A stretch of DNA of 64,000 bases, taken from RFSX01 sp964495785 (GTDB lineage: Bacteria; Bacteroidota; Bacteroidia; Chitinophagales; Saprospiraceae). The notes beneath the pieces were generated by a model. That model saw nothing but the letters and a program-made list of their open reading frames with translations, did no database searches and was not told where the DNA came from. Position 1 is the stretch's first letter; each line of letters opens with the position of its first letter. The stretch is from contig CAZBXL010000001.1 of the NCBI GenBank assembly GCA_964495785.1, positions 62,001-126,000 of the forward strand. The letters run 5' to 3'. This document shows, one piece after another, positions 10,701 to 18,468 of this stretch. A program made the translations under genes and the position numbers.

Positions 10701-11301
10701 CGACGAGATCAATGAACGCTACATGTCTATGAAGACGCAGAGAGACGATATCCTTGAAGCAGAGCAGTCACTTAAGCTGACAATAAAAGAAATAGATAAT
10801 GACGCTACTGAGAAGTTCTTAGAAGCTTTCTATCTCGTTAAGGATAACTTCAAAGATGTATTCAGAAGTCTCTTCTCAGATGAGGATGATTGTGATCTTA
10901 TATTACTCAATGCAGATACACCTCTGGAATCACAGATAGAAATTGTTGCCAAGCCTAAAGGCAAAAAACCGAAAGTACTATCTCAATTATCAGGAGGGGA
11001 GAAGACATTGACAGCGATAGCATTGTTATTCTCATTATACCTACTTAAGCCGGCGCCGTTCTGTATTTTTGATGAGGTCGATGCACCATTAGATGATGTC
11101 AATATTGTCAAATTTGCCAAGTTGATTAAGAGATTCTCCAATAAGTCTCAGTTCATCGTTGTCACACATAACAAGTCTACAATGGCAGGTATGGATACCC
11201 TCTATGGCGTATACATGCAAGAACAAGGTGTGTCCGGAATCTCACAAGTAGATTTCAGAGAATATGAGCACCAGGAGTCATATCAGACGGTTAATGTGTA
11301 A
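7744..11301 (+). CDS. smc: Chromosome segregation ATPase SMC
   Basis: A 1185-residue structural maintenance of chromosomes ATPase, the core of bacterial condensin. The N-terminal head has Walker A GPNGSGKS (31-38). Long charged coiled coils flank a hinge (about residues 510-670). The C-terminal head has the signature LSGGEK (1082-1087) and Walker B with D1110-E1111 in FDEVDAP. Full-length for the family. The start is GTG at 7744: the next residues KLKSLHIKGFKSFA form the conserved SMC N-terminus, so a later start is unlikely. No scpA or scpB is nearby. The promoter at 7706-7736 leaves almost no 5' leader. Confidence 0.97.
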   Translation: MKLKSLHIKGFKSFANETTVHFREEITGVVGPNGSGKSNIIDAIRWVLGEQKSKGLRLDKMIDVIFNGTKNKKKANMAQVSLTFENSNKLIPLEFEEVKVTRILYDTNESEYRINDVACRLKDITNLFLNTGIGSNSYAIIELGMVDDILLDKEHARRKMFEQAAGISKYKKRKHETLNKLKSTQADLDRIEDILFELEANLKTLERQAKRTQKYYDLKTEYKDLSMNKAYIGQKEALAQEAELKSQLLIFNEKYNETTKIIHELEAEVEQNKKANLDSEQALTAKQKEYNEVVDALRTKENELEIKKQNLDFIYQNIQRFESNKKQFSDATEEISQVLITKKDELKNIESEKPTLEKELQDSKQEFERVEVERQKVQGENNTDVDRLKALEKNKFELEKDIIELKSKSANSEQNSIAINDDILNFQSLQNNLTTQRESIEEDLQEATTEYNNLVEKSNNIEIERSELTNTQTVETDKLAKLERRYDAFSSEYNLLKDMVDNFEGFPESAKFLAKEWDEQRPILSDVLDCDAEYREAIELYLEPYLGYFILDNIEEAKESIKLLREAQKGKSQFFILSSFQDTKTHEVNLSQHGSAAINVVRTKHKYEALLHHLLYNVVLVEDDSLLKEVMPDDKLIYLSKSGHANRSKYTVSGGSVGLFDGKRIGRKHELEKLKRKIEELAEEIGTQKSITADISDKLSRLNQEDIQNDIIQKRDIKNNLEIKKAEIGSKYGSIISSIKDLTARLQIIDSGKSEAANEISKLSSQLSELDLEIEKQSALVNDQTGVLDSITKNYGDISSRYNEAQLNWVKFHNEIENIQKDIQFREQQITEYATKIEEVDKEIIKTKESEVETKKLIEEIDKSLYEQYQLKEAKQSELTTTEQSFFANRSTITEKEDLLKKHNKELQNQQIQINQHKDKLTSVEFELHSVKERLKIEFNIDIVELKVDFDTEDEAAVTALTERYDKVKKRLDNYGEINPMAVEAYDEINERYMSMKTQRDDILEAEQSLKLTIKEIDNDATEKFLEAFYLVKDNFKDVFRSLFSDEDDCDLILLNADTPLESQIEIVAKPKGKKPKVLSQLSGGEKTLTAIALLFSLYLLKPAPFCIFDEVDAPLDDVNIVKFAKLIKRFSNKSQFIVVTHNKSTMAGMDTLYGVYMQEQGVSGISQVDFREYEHQESYQTVNV

Positions 11302-11404
11302 GCTATAGATGGGTTTGATAGTAGCTATAGCTGATTAAATTACATAACGGCAAAATATTGTTATAGATAATATCGTGCTTGTATGGAAGCGTAGTCGTAT
11401 TAAT

Positions 11405-11430
11405 TATCGTATGTTTAGTAACAAACGATA
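11405..11430. promoter_or_regulatory. Imperfect inverted repeat just upstream of a T9SS cargo gene
   Basis: The 11-base arms TATCGTATGTT (11405-11415) and AACAAACGATA (11420-11430) pair with one mismatch around a 4-base loop. The repeat ends six bases before the ATG at 11437. It could be an operator or a 5'-UTR hairpin near the start codon. No T-run follows, so it is not a terminator. Confidence 0.4.
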
Positions 11431-11436
11431 CTAATT

Positions 11437-13065
11437 ATGTATAGACACTTAGCTTTTTGCCTGATTACATTTTTATTATTTTCTAATGCTGCCGCTCAAA
11501 TCCCAGATAACTTTAATTTTTTAAACCACTCTATTCGTAATTTTGAGAATAGTGCAGTCACCCAAATTAAGTTAGTCAATAACAAGTTAATAGCTGTGCA
11601 TAATAGTGGTCTTGACTTAGTAAGTTATGACTATCGCATTAGTAGAGAAGAACAGCCATTAGCGGAGGGGTATAAGTTTATTTGTGAAAATGATAGTACT
11701 TATCATTATACTTCTTGGGTGCATACCTATGGAGATGCTATAGCTCAATCACTCATAACAAGTACAACAGTTAATGACGAGTCGGTACAACATACTTACG
11801 ACTTTATTTTTAATAATGATGTAAGTGGATTTGATATTACACATGATACAACTGGCGGCTATTGGTGTATAAGTGGTTTCGGTAGAGACCTCTTGTATCT
11901 TAAAGATGGTGAGGTACGTGATGCCGTTGCTATTAATCAATTTTTGAATAAACTATATACAAGTTGCAGCGGGGATATCTATCTAATAAAGTCAGGCGAG
12001 TTGCAGTATTTTGATGGGCAAGAGTTGGTGTATATATTTGATCTGCCACGATTTGACCATGCATATCAGTACAATGGTTATAACTATCTGTTGGATTCAG
12101 ACAGGCTCTATAAGTATGATTGCGAGATGAATACCCAACTAAAAGAATGGACACTGCCTATTTCGGTAGGTTCATTTAATCAAATCGATATCGGGATAGA
12201 TGATATGATCCACATACATCAAATCAATTCTCCATCCTATTTTCTTTACAGCATAGATTCGACTTCTCAGATTACGTCTGAATACTTCGGAACCGTAGAT
12301 GATGATGAAGTGATTGGTGGGGTAGCAGCGACGACTGATAGTACACATATGGTTTTTGGAGAACATCAGTTTGTCTTGAGTAGTCAGACATTCTATAGAA
12401 ATTATAATATCAACGAGCAGTTAGATTACCCAACAGTTGATTTACAAATATCAGATTTTAATATAGAATATTTTGATGCAGGTATTAGATTCGACTACAT
12501 TACTGGTGACTCGGTTGATATCCAACAATCCAATTCTGAACTTACTATTAATAATTTAACTTCTGACTCTATCTATGCTTTAGATGTTTTCTCTAATCTG
12601 TACAGAGAATATATAACAGTATTTAGACCTGAAGAATTTATTAGATCTGGAATTGATTCTGTCCTTGCTCCGTTAGAGTCAAGGAATGCGGATCGATTCT
12701 TTATAAATCCAACAACACTAGAAGAATTAGAAAATATAAGAGTAGAATTAACTGGTGCAAATTATAAGTTCCTTGAGAATGGTTCGCAAGTCTTAATGCC
12801 GAATCTGCTTATATCCAGTATAGAATCTATAGAATTAGAACCCTTCAAAATATATCCTAACCCGGTTACAGATCATATTACCTTTAGTCTGGATAAAGAT
12901 GATCGAGTGAGCATTCTGAGTGCAGAAGGCAAGTTATATTCTTCATATAATGTTGCATCTACGATCGATAGAATTAACGTTTCTGCATTGATGCCTGGGA
13001 TGTATTACATCGTGTTACAAAATGAAAATAAGTCTCCAAGAATTGGAAAATTTATTAAGCTGTAA
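11437..13065 (+). CDS. Secreted protein with T9SS type A C-terminal sorting domain
   Basis: A 542-residue exported protein. A Sec signal peptide ends at about residue 20 (NAAAQ). The body is beta-rich with no motif I recognise; some segments look like short propeller-type strands. The last 80 residues carry the type IX sorting pattern: IYPNPVTD, a middle LSAEGK turn, and a final GMYYIVL segment ending KFIKL. The type IX system would therefore carry it across the outer membrane and attach or release it at the surface. Its function is unknown. It stands alone between smc and a convergent barrel gene. Confidence 0.85.
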   Translation: MYRHLAFCLITFLLFSNAAAQIPDNFNFLNHSIRNFENSAVTQIKLVNNKLIAVHNSGLDLVSYDYRISREEQPLAEGYKFICENDSTYHYTSWVHTYGDAIAQSLITSTTVNDESVQHTYDFIFNNDVSGFDITHDTTGGYWCISGFGRDLLYLKDGEVRDAVAINQFLNKLYTSCSGDIYLIKSGELQYFDGQELVYIFDLPRFDHAYQYNGYNYLLDSDRLYKYDCEMNTQLKEWTLPISVGSFNQIDIGIDDMIHIHQINSPSYFLYSIDSTSQITSEYFGTVDDDEVIGGVAATTDSTHMVFGEHQFVLSSQTFYRNYNINEQLDYPTVDLQISDFNIEYFDAGIRFDYITGDSVDIQQSNSELTINNLTSDSIYALDVFSNLYREYITVFRPEEFIRSGIDSVLAPLESRNADRFFINPTTLEELENIRVELTGANYKFLENGSQVLMPNLLISSIESIELEPFKIYPNPVTDHITFSLDKDDRVSILSAEGKLYSSYNVASTIDRINVSALMPGMYYIVLQNENKSPRIGKFIKL

Positions 13066-13432
13066 GCTAAAATGTTTGGTATGAAAGCCGGTATTCGTTA
13101 GATCTTTCATTTTAAAATAATTGTAAGGAGTTAGTTAAGAAGAGGAGTGTAGAATTTGTATGGAGCAAGTAAGATTTGACAAGTTTACGGAATTTGTCAG
13201 ATCTGATTGTGGATTTATAAGAATCCTCTCTATCCCGTAAACTACAATTCTTGTTATGCTTCTTATTTTTGTGGGTAAGCTTAGCCGTCTTATATTCCCT
13301 ATTAAAGACAATTAGAATGGCAGGCATAAAAAAAGAACCTAAGTCTGCACTTAAGTTCTTTGTTTGGTTTTAACAGTTGCTTATCTAACTTATAATTAAG
13401 CAATATATATTATTCAATAATGATGCCAAGCC
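13066..13432. other. Gene-free stretch between convergent genes
   Basis: These 367 bases separate the ends of two convergent genes. The only clear element is the terminator hairpin at 13328-13361. A 71-codon minus-strand open frame at 13112-13327 is low-complexity Lys/Ser/Leu and has no support as a gene. Confidence 0.6.
13328..13361 (-). terminator. Rho-independent terminator of the 13433-14059 barrel gene
   Basis: The arms at 13332-13344 and 13349-13361 form a 13-base stem with one imperfect pair and a 4-base loop. Read on the minus strand the stem is followed by a run of seven T (A at 13328-13334). On the plus strand it is followed by a looser T-rich tract, so it may also stop transcripts from 11437-13065. 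Confidence 0.8.
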
Positions 13433-14059
13433 TTAGAATATCCTGATTCCAAGGTTTAAAATTAAGCGACTGGGTCTACTATCAAAGCTGAATTCTTGTC
13501 CTGCTATACTTATATGATCCCCGAATTTTGAGAAATTACCCTCGTATTCTAATCCAACATTAATTTTGCCCAAATTACCACCTAATCCTACTCTAAAGCC
13601 ATACTGAGCAGTATCGAAGCGGTCTTCATAGCCTTCCCAATCAAATAAATCAGAACTTGTATTTAGATGCAGGTGGGCTACTGGCCCTGCATAGATATCT
13701 ATGAGAGCTAAGTCTATACCTACGAGAACTGGAATATCAAGATTGGTAAATCGCTCACTAACGACATTATCTATGATTCCGCCATTATCACCATTAAATG
13801 TATACTCCACTGAAGTAGAATGTAACATTAATCGCGGTTCTAAGAAGATACCACCTAATTGGATTTTTGTGTATATACCGCCTTGAAAGCCTATCTTAGC
13901 GTCAGAAAACATGATGTTTTCATTATCAGAAGTAACGATGTCATCAGGTGAGTTCAGATCAAAAGAGTGAATCCCAAACTTAGTACCGAATTGGACCTGG
14001 GCATTAGCTTGTATTGAGAATAAAATTAATGCGGAAACTACAATAATTAGATTTTTCAT
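13433..14059 (-). CDS. PorT-like outer-membrane beta-barrel protein (OMP_b-brl_2 type)
   Basis: A 208-residue protein with a signal peptide ending ANAQ (residue 21), then alternating strands beginning VQFGTKFGIHSF. The ending, ILNLGIRIF with a terminal Phe, is typical of Bacteroidota eight-stranded barrels of the outer membrane protein beta-barrel family 2 (PF13568-like). Specific role unknown. It is transcribed divergently from engB, 103 bases away, and ends at a good terminator. Confidence 0.8.
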   Translation of the reverse strand: MKNLIIVVSALILFSIQANAQVQFGTKFGIHSFDLNSPDDIVTSDNENIMFSDAKIGFQGGIYTKIQLGGIFLEPRLMLHSTSVEYTFNGDNGGIIDNVVSERFTNLDIPVLVGIDLALIDIYAGPVAHLHLNTSSDLFDWEGYEDRFDTAQYGFRVGLGGNLGKINVGLEYEGNFSKFGDHISIAGQEFSFDSRPSRLILNLGIRIF

Positions 14060-14162
14060 AGGTTGATTGTTTTATTAAATTAAATTTAATCATTGGGTCG
14101 ACTAAGACATATAACGCATTTTAGTATATGAAGTGTTACATTTTAAAGCAACTATTTTTCAC

Positions 14163-14756
14163 ATGGTAATTAAGGATATAGAATTTATTGGCAGTTTTGA
14201 GCGTGAAGAGCAGTGCCCTAAGACAGGTCTACCCGAATATGCATTTATCGGAAGATCCAATGTAGGTAAGTCTTCATTGATTAACCTCATCACGGGAAGA
14301 AACGATCTGGCCCGTATCTCATCTACACCTGGTAAAACACAAACGTTTAACTACTTCCTTATTAATAAGAGTTGGTATTTAGTAGACTTACCAGGCTACG
14401 GCTATGCTAAGATATCTAAGAAAGTCAGAGAAAAATGGCAACGTAGTATGAACTATTTTTTGATGAATAGACGACAAGTTTACTGCGTATTCTCACTCAT
14501 TGATAGTCGGCATTCCCTCCAAAATGTAGATTTGAATTTCCTTAATTGGTTGGGAGAGAAAGAAATACCTTATTGTATCGTCTATACCAAGATTGATAAG
14601 GTAAAAGACACCGAAATAGACTCACACATAGCTCTTTTAGAAGACCAACTCTTAGAACATTGGGAGTTTTTACCTCAAAGATTCAGGACCAGTACTGTAA
14701 AGCGGACAGGAGGTGAAGACATTTTAAAATTTATTGAAGAAATAAATAATAAATAG
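14163..14756 (+). CDS. engB: Ribosome biogenesis GTPase EngB/YsxC
   Basis: TRAFAC-class GTPase needed for 50S ribosomal subunit assembly. Numbered from ATG 14163: G1 loop GRSNVGKS (30-37), TPGKT switch I, DLPGYG G3 (75-80), and TKID G4 near residue 140. At 197 residues it is normal family length. An upstream in-frame GTG (14133) would add ten residues that do not look conserved, so ATG 14163 is preferred. It begins a same-strand trio with an acyltransferase and an exonuclease, with a gap of only 13 bases to the next gene. Confidence 0.95.
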   Translation: MVIKDIEFIGSFEREEQCPKTGLPEYAFIGRSNVGKSSLINLITGRNDLARISSTPGKTQTFNYFLINKSWYLVDLPGYGYAKISKKVREKWQRSMNYFLMNRRQVYCVFSLIDSRHSLQNVDLNFLNWLGEKEIPYCIVYTKIDKVKDTEIDSHIALLEDQLLEHWEFLPQRFRTSTVKRTGGEDILKFIEEINNK

Positions 14757-14769
14757 GCATTTTTACGAT

Positions 14770-16422
14770 ATGACAGTGGTTGATAGAGCGGAGAATCTTC
14801 CTCACATAATTCCTTCCTTAGAAGATTGGCCTATAGACCAATTTGCAAAAGACAGAGATGGCTTCATATCAAGGCTTATAGAATTTACTCTAGATAGATT
14901 AGATCAATCTACTAATTCTGCTTTAGAATTACTTACTAAGACGATATACCTCGAGCAAAAAAGATCTCGAAACAATCCGTGGAAAGTAGATCCGTCAGAT
15001 GAGAATGCGTACTGGAATTCATTGTCCAAAGAACTTGAAAAATCTAAAACTTCTGATAATCCATCTGTAGAGCAACTTAAGATTTTAAAGAGGGTAGTAC
15101 ACAGATATTCTGAAGAAATATTGGGCGACTTTAATCCAAAAACATTTTTATTCGCAAGAAAATTTTTGACCTCATTATTTAAAAGATTATTTAATAATGG
15201 ATGGGGTAAAGGACATAAAGGGATCTGGGGTAACAGAGATGAGGTCAGACAGAAAATCAAGGTAGATGGTCATGTGGAAGAAGTACGAGAGTTATTTAAT
15301 AAAGGTACAGTCGTTATTGTACCCACACATTATTCTAATCTTGATTCTGCTTTAATAGGGTATACGGTAGATATGAAATTGGGAATTCCTGCATTTGCAT
15401 ACGGAGCAGGACTTAATCTATATGACTACGAACTGGTAGCGTACTTTATCAATAGGTTAGGGGCTTACCGTGTAGATAGACGAAAGAAAAATCCTATCTA
15501 TCTCGAGACTCTCAAGAGTATGGCAAGTCTGTCTCTCATAGAAGGCGTTAATCACATATTTTTTCCTGGAGGCACCAGATCGAGGAGTGGTGCCATAGAA
15601 GACAAGTTGAAACTTGGTCTCTTGAATTCTGTTATAGATGCTCAGAGGTATTGCATTATCAACGATATCAAACAAAAGATCTTTGTCGTACCCATGGCTA
15701 TGAGTTATCACTTTGTTTTAGAGGCTAAATCGCTCATAGATCAACACCTCAGAGTAGAGGGTAAAGAAAAATACGTACGATCTAAAAGGAAAGGCTCTAA
15801 AATGTCTAACCTTTTTAAATTTTTTAAAGATCTAAGAAAACAAGATTCAGAAGTATATATTTCTATAGGTAAGCCAATGGATGTATTGGGTAATACAGTT
15901 AATTCCAAAGGTCAAAGTGTCTGTCATAAAGGAAAGCCTGTAGATATAAAAACATATTTCACTTCTGATGATGTCCTAAATGTAGATAACCAAAGAGAGT
16001 CCATTTACACTAGAATTCTCGCTGAAAAGATTCTTGATTCCTTTAAGGCTGAGAATGTTATACTGTCAAGTCATGCGGTAGCATTTGCTATGTTTAGGTG
16101 CATAGAGGATATGAACCCAGAGTCTGATCTATTTGACATTCTTAAGATTCCAACTAAAAATATCTTGGTTCCTGTAAAGGAGGTCAAAAGAAAATTACTA
16201 CTCGTCATTTCTTATTTAGAGACGATGGATGTAGAAGCTAAGTTTACCTCTGTATTCAATGATGGTATTGATGCTATAATTGAGGATGGAATTGATCATT
16301 TAGGAATATATCATAACGATAAACCAGTGTATAGGGTAGATGATGATAATCTATCAAGTGCAGACTTAAAAGTTTTGTATTATTATCATAATAAGTTAGA
16401 GCACTATGAGATTACAAAATAG
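14770..16422 (+). CDS. PlsB-like glycerol-phosphate acyltransferase family protein
   Basis: A 550-residue acyltransferase of the PlsC/PlsB superfamily. Motifs in order: HYSNLD (H187 to D192, the HX4D catalytic pair), GAYRVDR (231-237), and FPGGTRSRSG (265-274), which binds glycerol phosphate in this family. It probably acylates glycerol-3-phosphate or lysophosphatidate at the inner membrane at the start of phospholipid synthesis. It is shorter than E. coli PlsB (about 800 residues), and the N-terminal 170 and C-terminal 180 residues are unassigned. The start ATG lies 13 bases after engB. Acyl donor (acyl-CoA or acyl-ACP) is not evident. Confidence 0.85.
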   Translation: MTVVDRAENLPHIIPSLEDWPIDQFAKDRDGFISRLIEFTLDRLDQSTNSALELLTKTIYLEQKRSRNNPWKVDPSDENAYWNSLSKELEKSKTSDNPSVEQLKILKRVVHRYSEEILGDFNPKTFLFARKFLTSLFKRLFNNGWGKGHKGIWGNRDEVRQKIKVDGHVEEVRELFNKGTVVIVPTHYSNLDSALIGYTVDMKLGIPAFAYGAGLNLYDYELVAYFINRLGAYRVDRRKKNPIYLETLKSMASLSLIEGVNHIFFPGGTRSRSGAIEDKLKLGLLNSVIDAQRYCIINDIKQKIFVVPMAMSYHFVLEAKSLIDQHLRVEGKEKYVRSKRKGSKMSNLFKFFKDLRKQDSEVYISIGKPMDVLGNTVNSKGQSVCHKGKPVDIKTYFTSDDVLNVDNQRESIYTRILAEKILDSFKAENVILSSHAVAFAMFRCIEDMNPESDLFDILKIPTKNILVPVKEVKRKLLLVISYLETMDVEAKFTSVFNDGIDAIIEDGIDHLGIYHNDKPVYRVDDDNLSSADLKVLYYYHNKLEHYEITK

Positions 16423-16453
16423 TCTTCTCAAATCTTTAAAAATAAAAGAATAG

Positions 16454-17005
16454 TTGGCAGTTAATTATATCATATTCGATCTTGAAGCGACCTGTTGGTT
16501 AGGTAGACCTCCTAAGGGATACAATGAAATTATAGAAATAGGGGCTGTCAAAATTAATGAGTACGGTGAGCAAACCGGGACATTCGAAAGATTTATAAAA
16601 CCTACAGTCAACCCTAAGTTGTCTGGCTTCTGTAAGAAGTTAACTTCTATCAGCCAGCAACAAGTCAATACTGCACGGACCTTTCCTCATGTGTATGATG
16701 AATTTATGGAATGGGCCGAAGTGCATGAGACGGACTATTACTTATGTTCTTGGGGAAAAAACGATATCAAACTACTTCTTAGTAATTGTGAGTTACATAA
16801 GTTAGATGAACATCTTCTAGATCAGTATACCAATCTCAAACCCCAGTATAATAGAATCAAGGGCTCTGCAGTCGGAGGCACGCTTAAAAAGATTGTAATT
16901 AAGGAAGGCTATGAATTTACTGGTAAGGCTCATAGAGCTATCTCAGATGCCGAGAACTTGGCTAAGATATTTCTTAAGTATTTCGATGAGTGGATCTTTT
17001 TATAA
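16454..17005 (+). CDS. DEDDh 3'-5' exonuclease (ERI-1/KapD-like)
   Basis: A 183-residue exonuclease of the RNase T/DnaQ superfamily. The metal ligands are visible: D9 and E11 in FDLEATCW, D104 in GKNDIKLL, H160 and D165 in the KAHRAISDAEN block. The wording FDLEATCW is characteristic of the ERI-1-like subgroup, which trims RNA 3' ends, so RNA is the likelier substrate than DNA. It starts at TTG 16454 with little upstream alternative, 31 bases after the acyltransferase. A bidirectional terminator follows. Confidence 0.88.
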   Translation: MAVNYIIFDLEATCWLGRPPKGYNEIIEIGAVKINEYGEQTGTFERFIKPTVNPKLSGFCKKLTSISQQQVNTARTFPHVYDEFMEWAEVHETDYYLCSWGKNDIKLLLSNCELHKLDEHLLDQYTNLKPQYNRIKGSAVGGTLKKIVIKEGYEFTGKAHRAISDAENLAKIFLKYFDEWIFL

Positions 17006-17030
17006 ATCGACATGAATGATTATAAATAGA

Positions 17031-17058
17031 AAAAGCCTCATGAAGTTCATGAAGCTTT
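17031..17058. terminator. Bidirectional terminator hairpin between convergent genes
   Basis: The arms at 17032-17044 and 17046-17058 are near-perfect inverted copies with one mismatch. On the minus strand the stem leads into a T-rich tract, which suits the end of the Kelch protein gene. On the plus strand it follows the exonuclease. Confidence 0.65.
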
Positions 17059-17086
17059 CTCATTAATCTATAGTTTATTTCTTTTC

Positions 17087-18304
17087 TTATCTACTGACAA
17101 CAAACTGTCGAGTTACATTTTTATCTTGAGAAGTCAGTATATAGACACCATTATCAAGATGTGATACATTTATTCTTTCGCTTCCATTAAGAGTGAATTG
17201 CAGAACCTCTTTTCCTAAATGGTCAAATACAGAAAACTTTCCTTTAAGTATCTCATTGTCATCTGAATCTAATGTGATAAAATCACTTGTTGGGTTAGGC
17301 TGTATTGTTAGGTCTAAGTTATCTATCTCGTCTGAGGTAGAAGATATTGTCTGAGTCAGATCATATTTATAAGCGTCAGACATACTTTGGTTAGGACCAT
17401 TTCCTCTTACAATCCCGTTAAATAAATAGACTTCATCATTTAACACAAATGAGGCAGGTGCCCATCTTGAGTTTCCTGGATGAGGAGGTAACTCTTCCCA
17501 TTCATCTAATTCAGGATCATAACTCCAGAATTCTCCTGTCTCCATAGTAGAGTGTTGTTCTCCTTCTCCGCTTAATATGTAGCCTTTACCTTCCCAAGCA
17601 AATTGTTGTCCTGCTACTCTACCTTGTGCTGGCAATGTTGCAACTTCATCCCATACCTCATTTGCAGGATCATAACGATACCATTCGTTATAGATATTGG
17701 GTCCACCATGACCAAAGCCTACGTAGATAAAATCACCGATTCCAAACTGATATGGGTGATGTCTCGTAGCCCCTGGAAATCTTGGTCCGACTTCCCAAGT
17801 ATCTGTTTCTATATCATATATCCACCAGTCATCTAAGTCACCCAATTGGCCGCCTCCGAGACCTACATATACTTTTCCATTATGAGCGACCATAGCAGGA
17901 TGTATTCTTTCTTCGCAAGGACAACTTGCAAGTTGCTCCCATTCTCCTACAGCAGGATCATATACCCATAGATCATCAAATCTGTTAGTGCTGGCGCCAA
18001 AGCCAAAATAAGCTTTCCCATCCCAAGTGTCTCCTATTGCAAATCCTCTTGCAAATCCAGGAAAGTTTCCAATTCTTGTAAATTCATCCACCACTGGATC
18101 ATACTCAAAAAATGAATTAGTAACCTGCCCATTAGCATTGATTCCAGCAACTAAATATCCTTTACCATCTAAAGCGAAACCATAGGTGTGATCGGTTATA
18201 AAATTAGATGGAGGCGATGCTACTGGTACCCACTGAGCATGACTCTGCAGTACACAAAACAAAGCAAGTATAGTAATTAGACTTTTTAGTAAATTTAATT
18301 TCAT
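17087..18304 (-). CDS. Kelch-repeat secreted protein with T9SS type A sorting domain
   Basis: A 405-residue exported protein. The ATG at 18304 is chosen over the longer frame from 18355 because a proper signal peptide (MKLNLLKSLITILALF, ending SHAQ) starts there and a promoter-like CATCTTTG lies at 18326-18333, inside the longer frame. The body has about six Kelch-type blades with recurring units of the form GKxYxGxG ... WxYDPxxxxWE, forming a beta-propeller. The C-terminus has the type IX pattern: IQPNPTSD, FDHLGKEV and GVYILT. The partner bound by the propeller is unknown. Such proteins act as surface adhesins or carbohydrate-binding modules. Confidence 0.88.
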   Translation of the reverse strand: MKLNLLKSLITILALFCVLQSHAQWVPVASPPSNFITDHTYGFALDGKGYLVAGINANGQVTNSFFEYDPVVDEFTRIGNFPGFARGFAIGDTWDGKAYFGFGASTNRFDDLWVYDPAVGEWEQLASCPCEERIHPAMVAHNGKVYVGLGGGQLGDLDDWWIYDIETDTWEVGPRFPGATRHHPYQFGIGDFIYVGFGHGGPNIYNEWYRYDPANEVWDEVATLPAQGRVAGQQFAWEGKGYILSGEGEQHSTMETGEFWSYDPELDEWEELPPHPGNSRWAPASFVLNDEVYLFNGIVRGNGPNQSMSDAYKYDLTQTISSTSDEIDNLDLTIQPNPTSDFITLDSDDNEILKGKFSVFDHLGKEVLQFTLNGSERINVSHLDNGVYILTSQDKNVTRQFVVSR

Positions 18305-18468
18305 ATTAATAGTTTCAATTTTTCTCAAAGATGTAAAATGATAAAATAATTTCATTCTAATACAACAATAGAAATTATTAGTTGACGATTAGTCGTGATA
18401 ATGCAAGAAAATTCTCCTTTATTCTAATTATAAGTGATTATGTCTGTATTGGAATATTAATCCAATAT

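Noticed and set aside
13112..13327. 71-codon minus-strand frame
   Set aside because: Low-complexity composition, no signal or motif, and it overlaps intergenic DNA next to a terminator.
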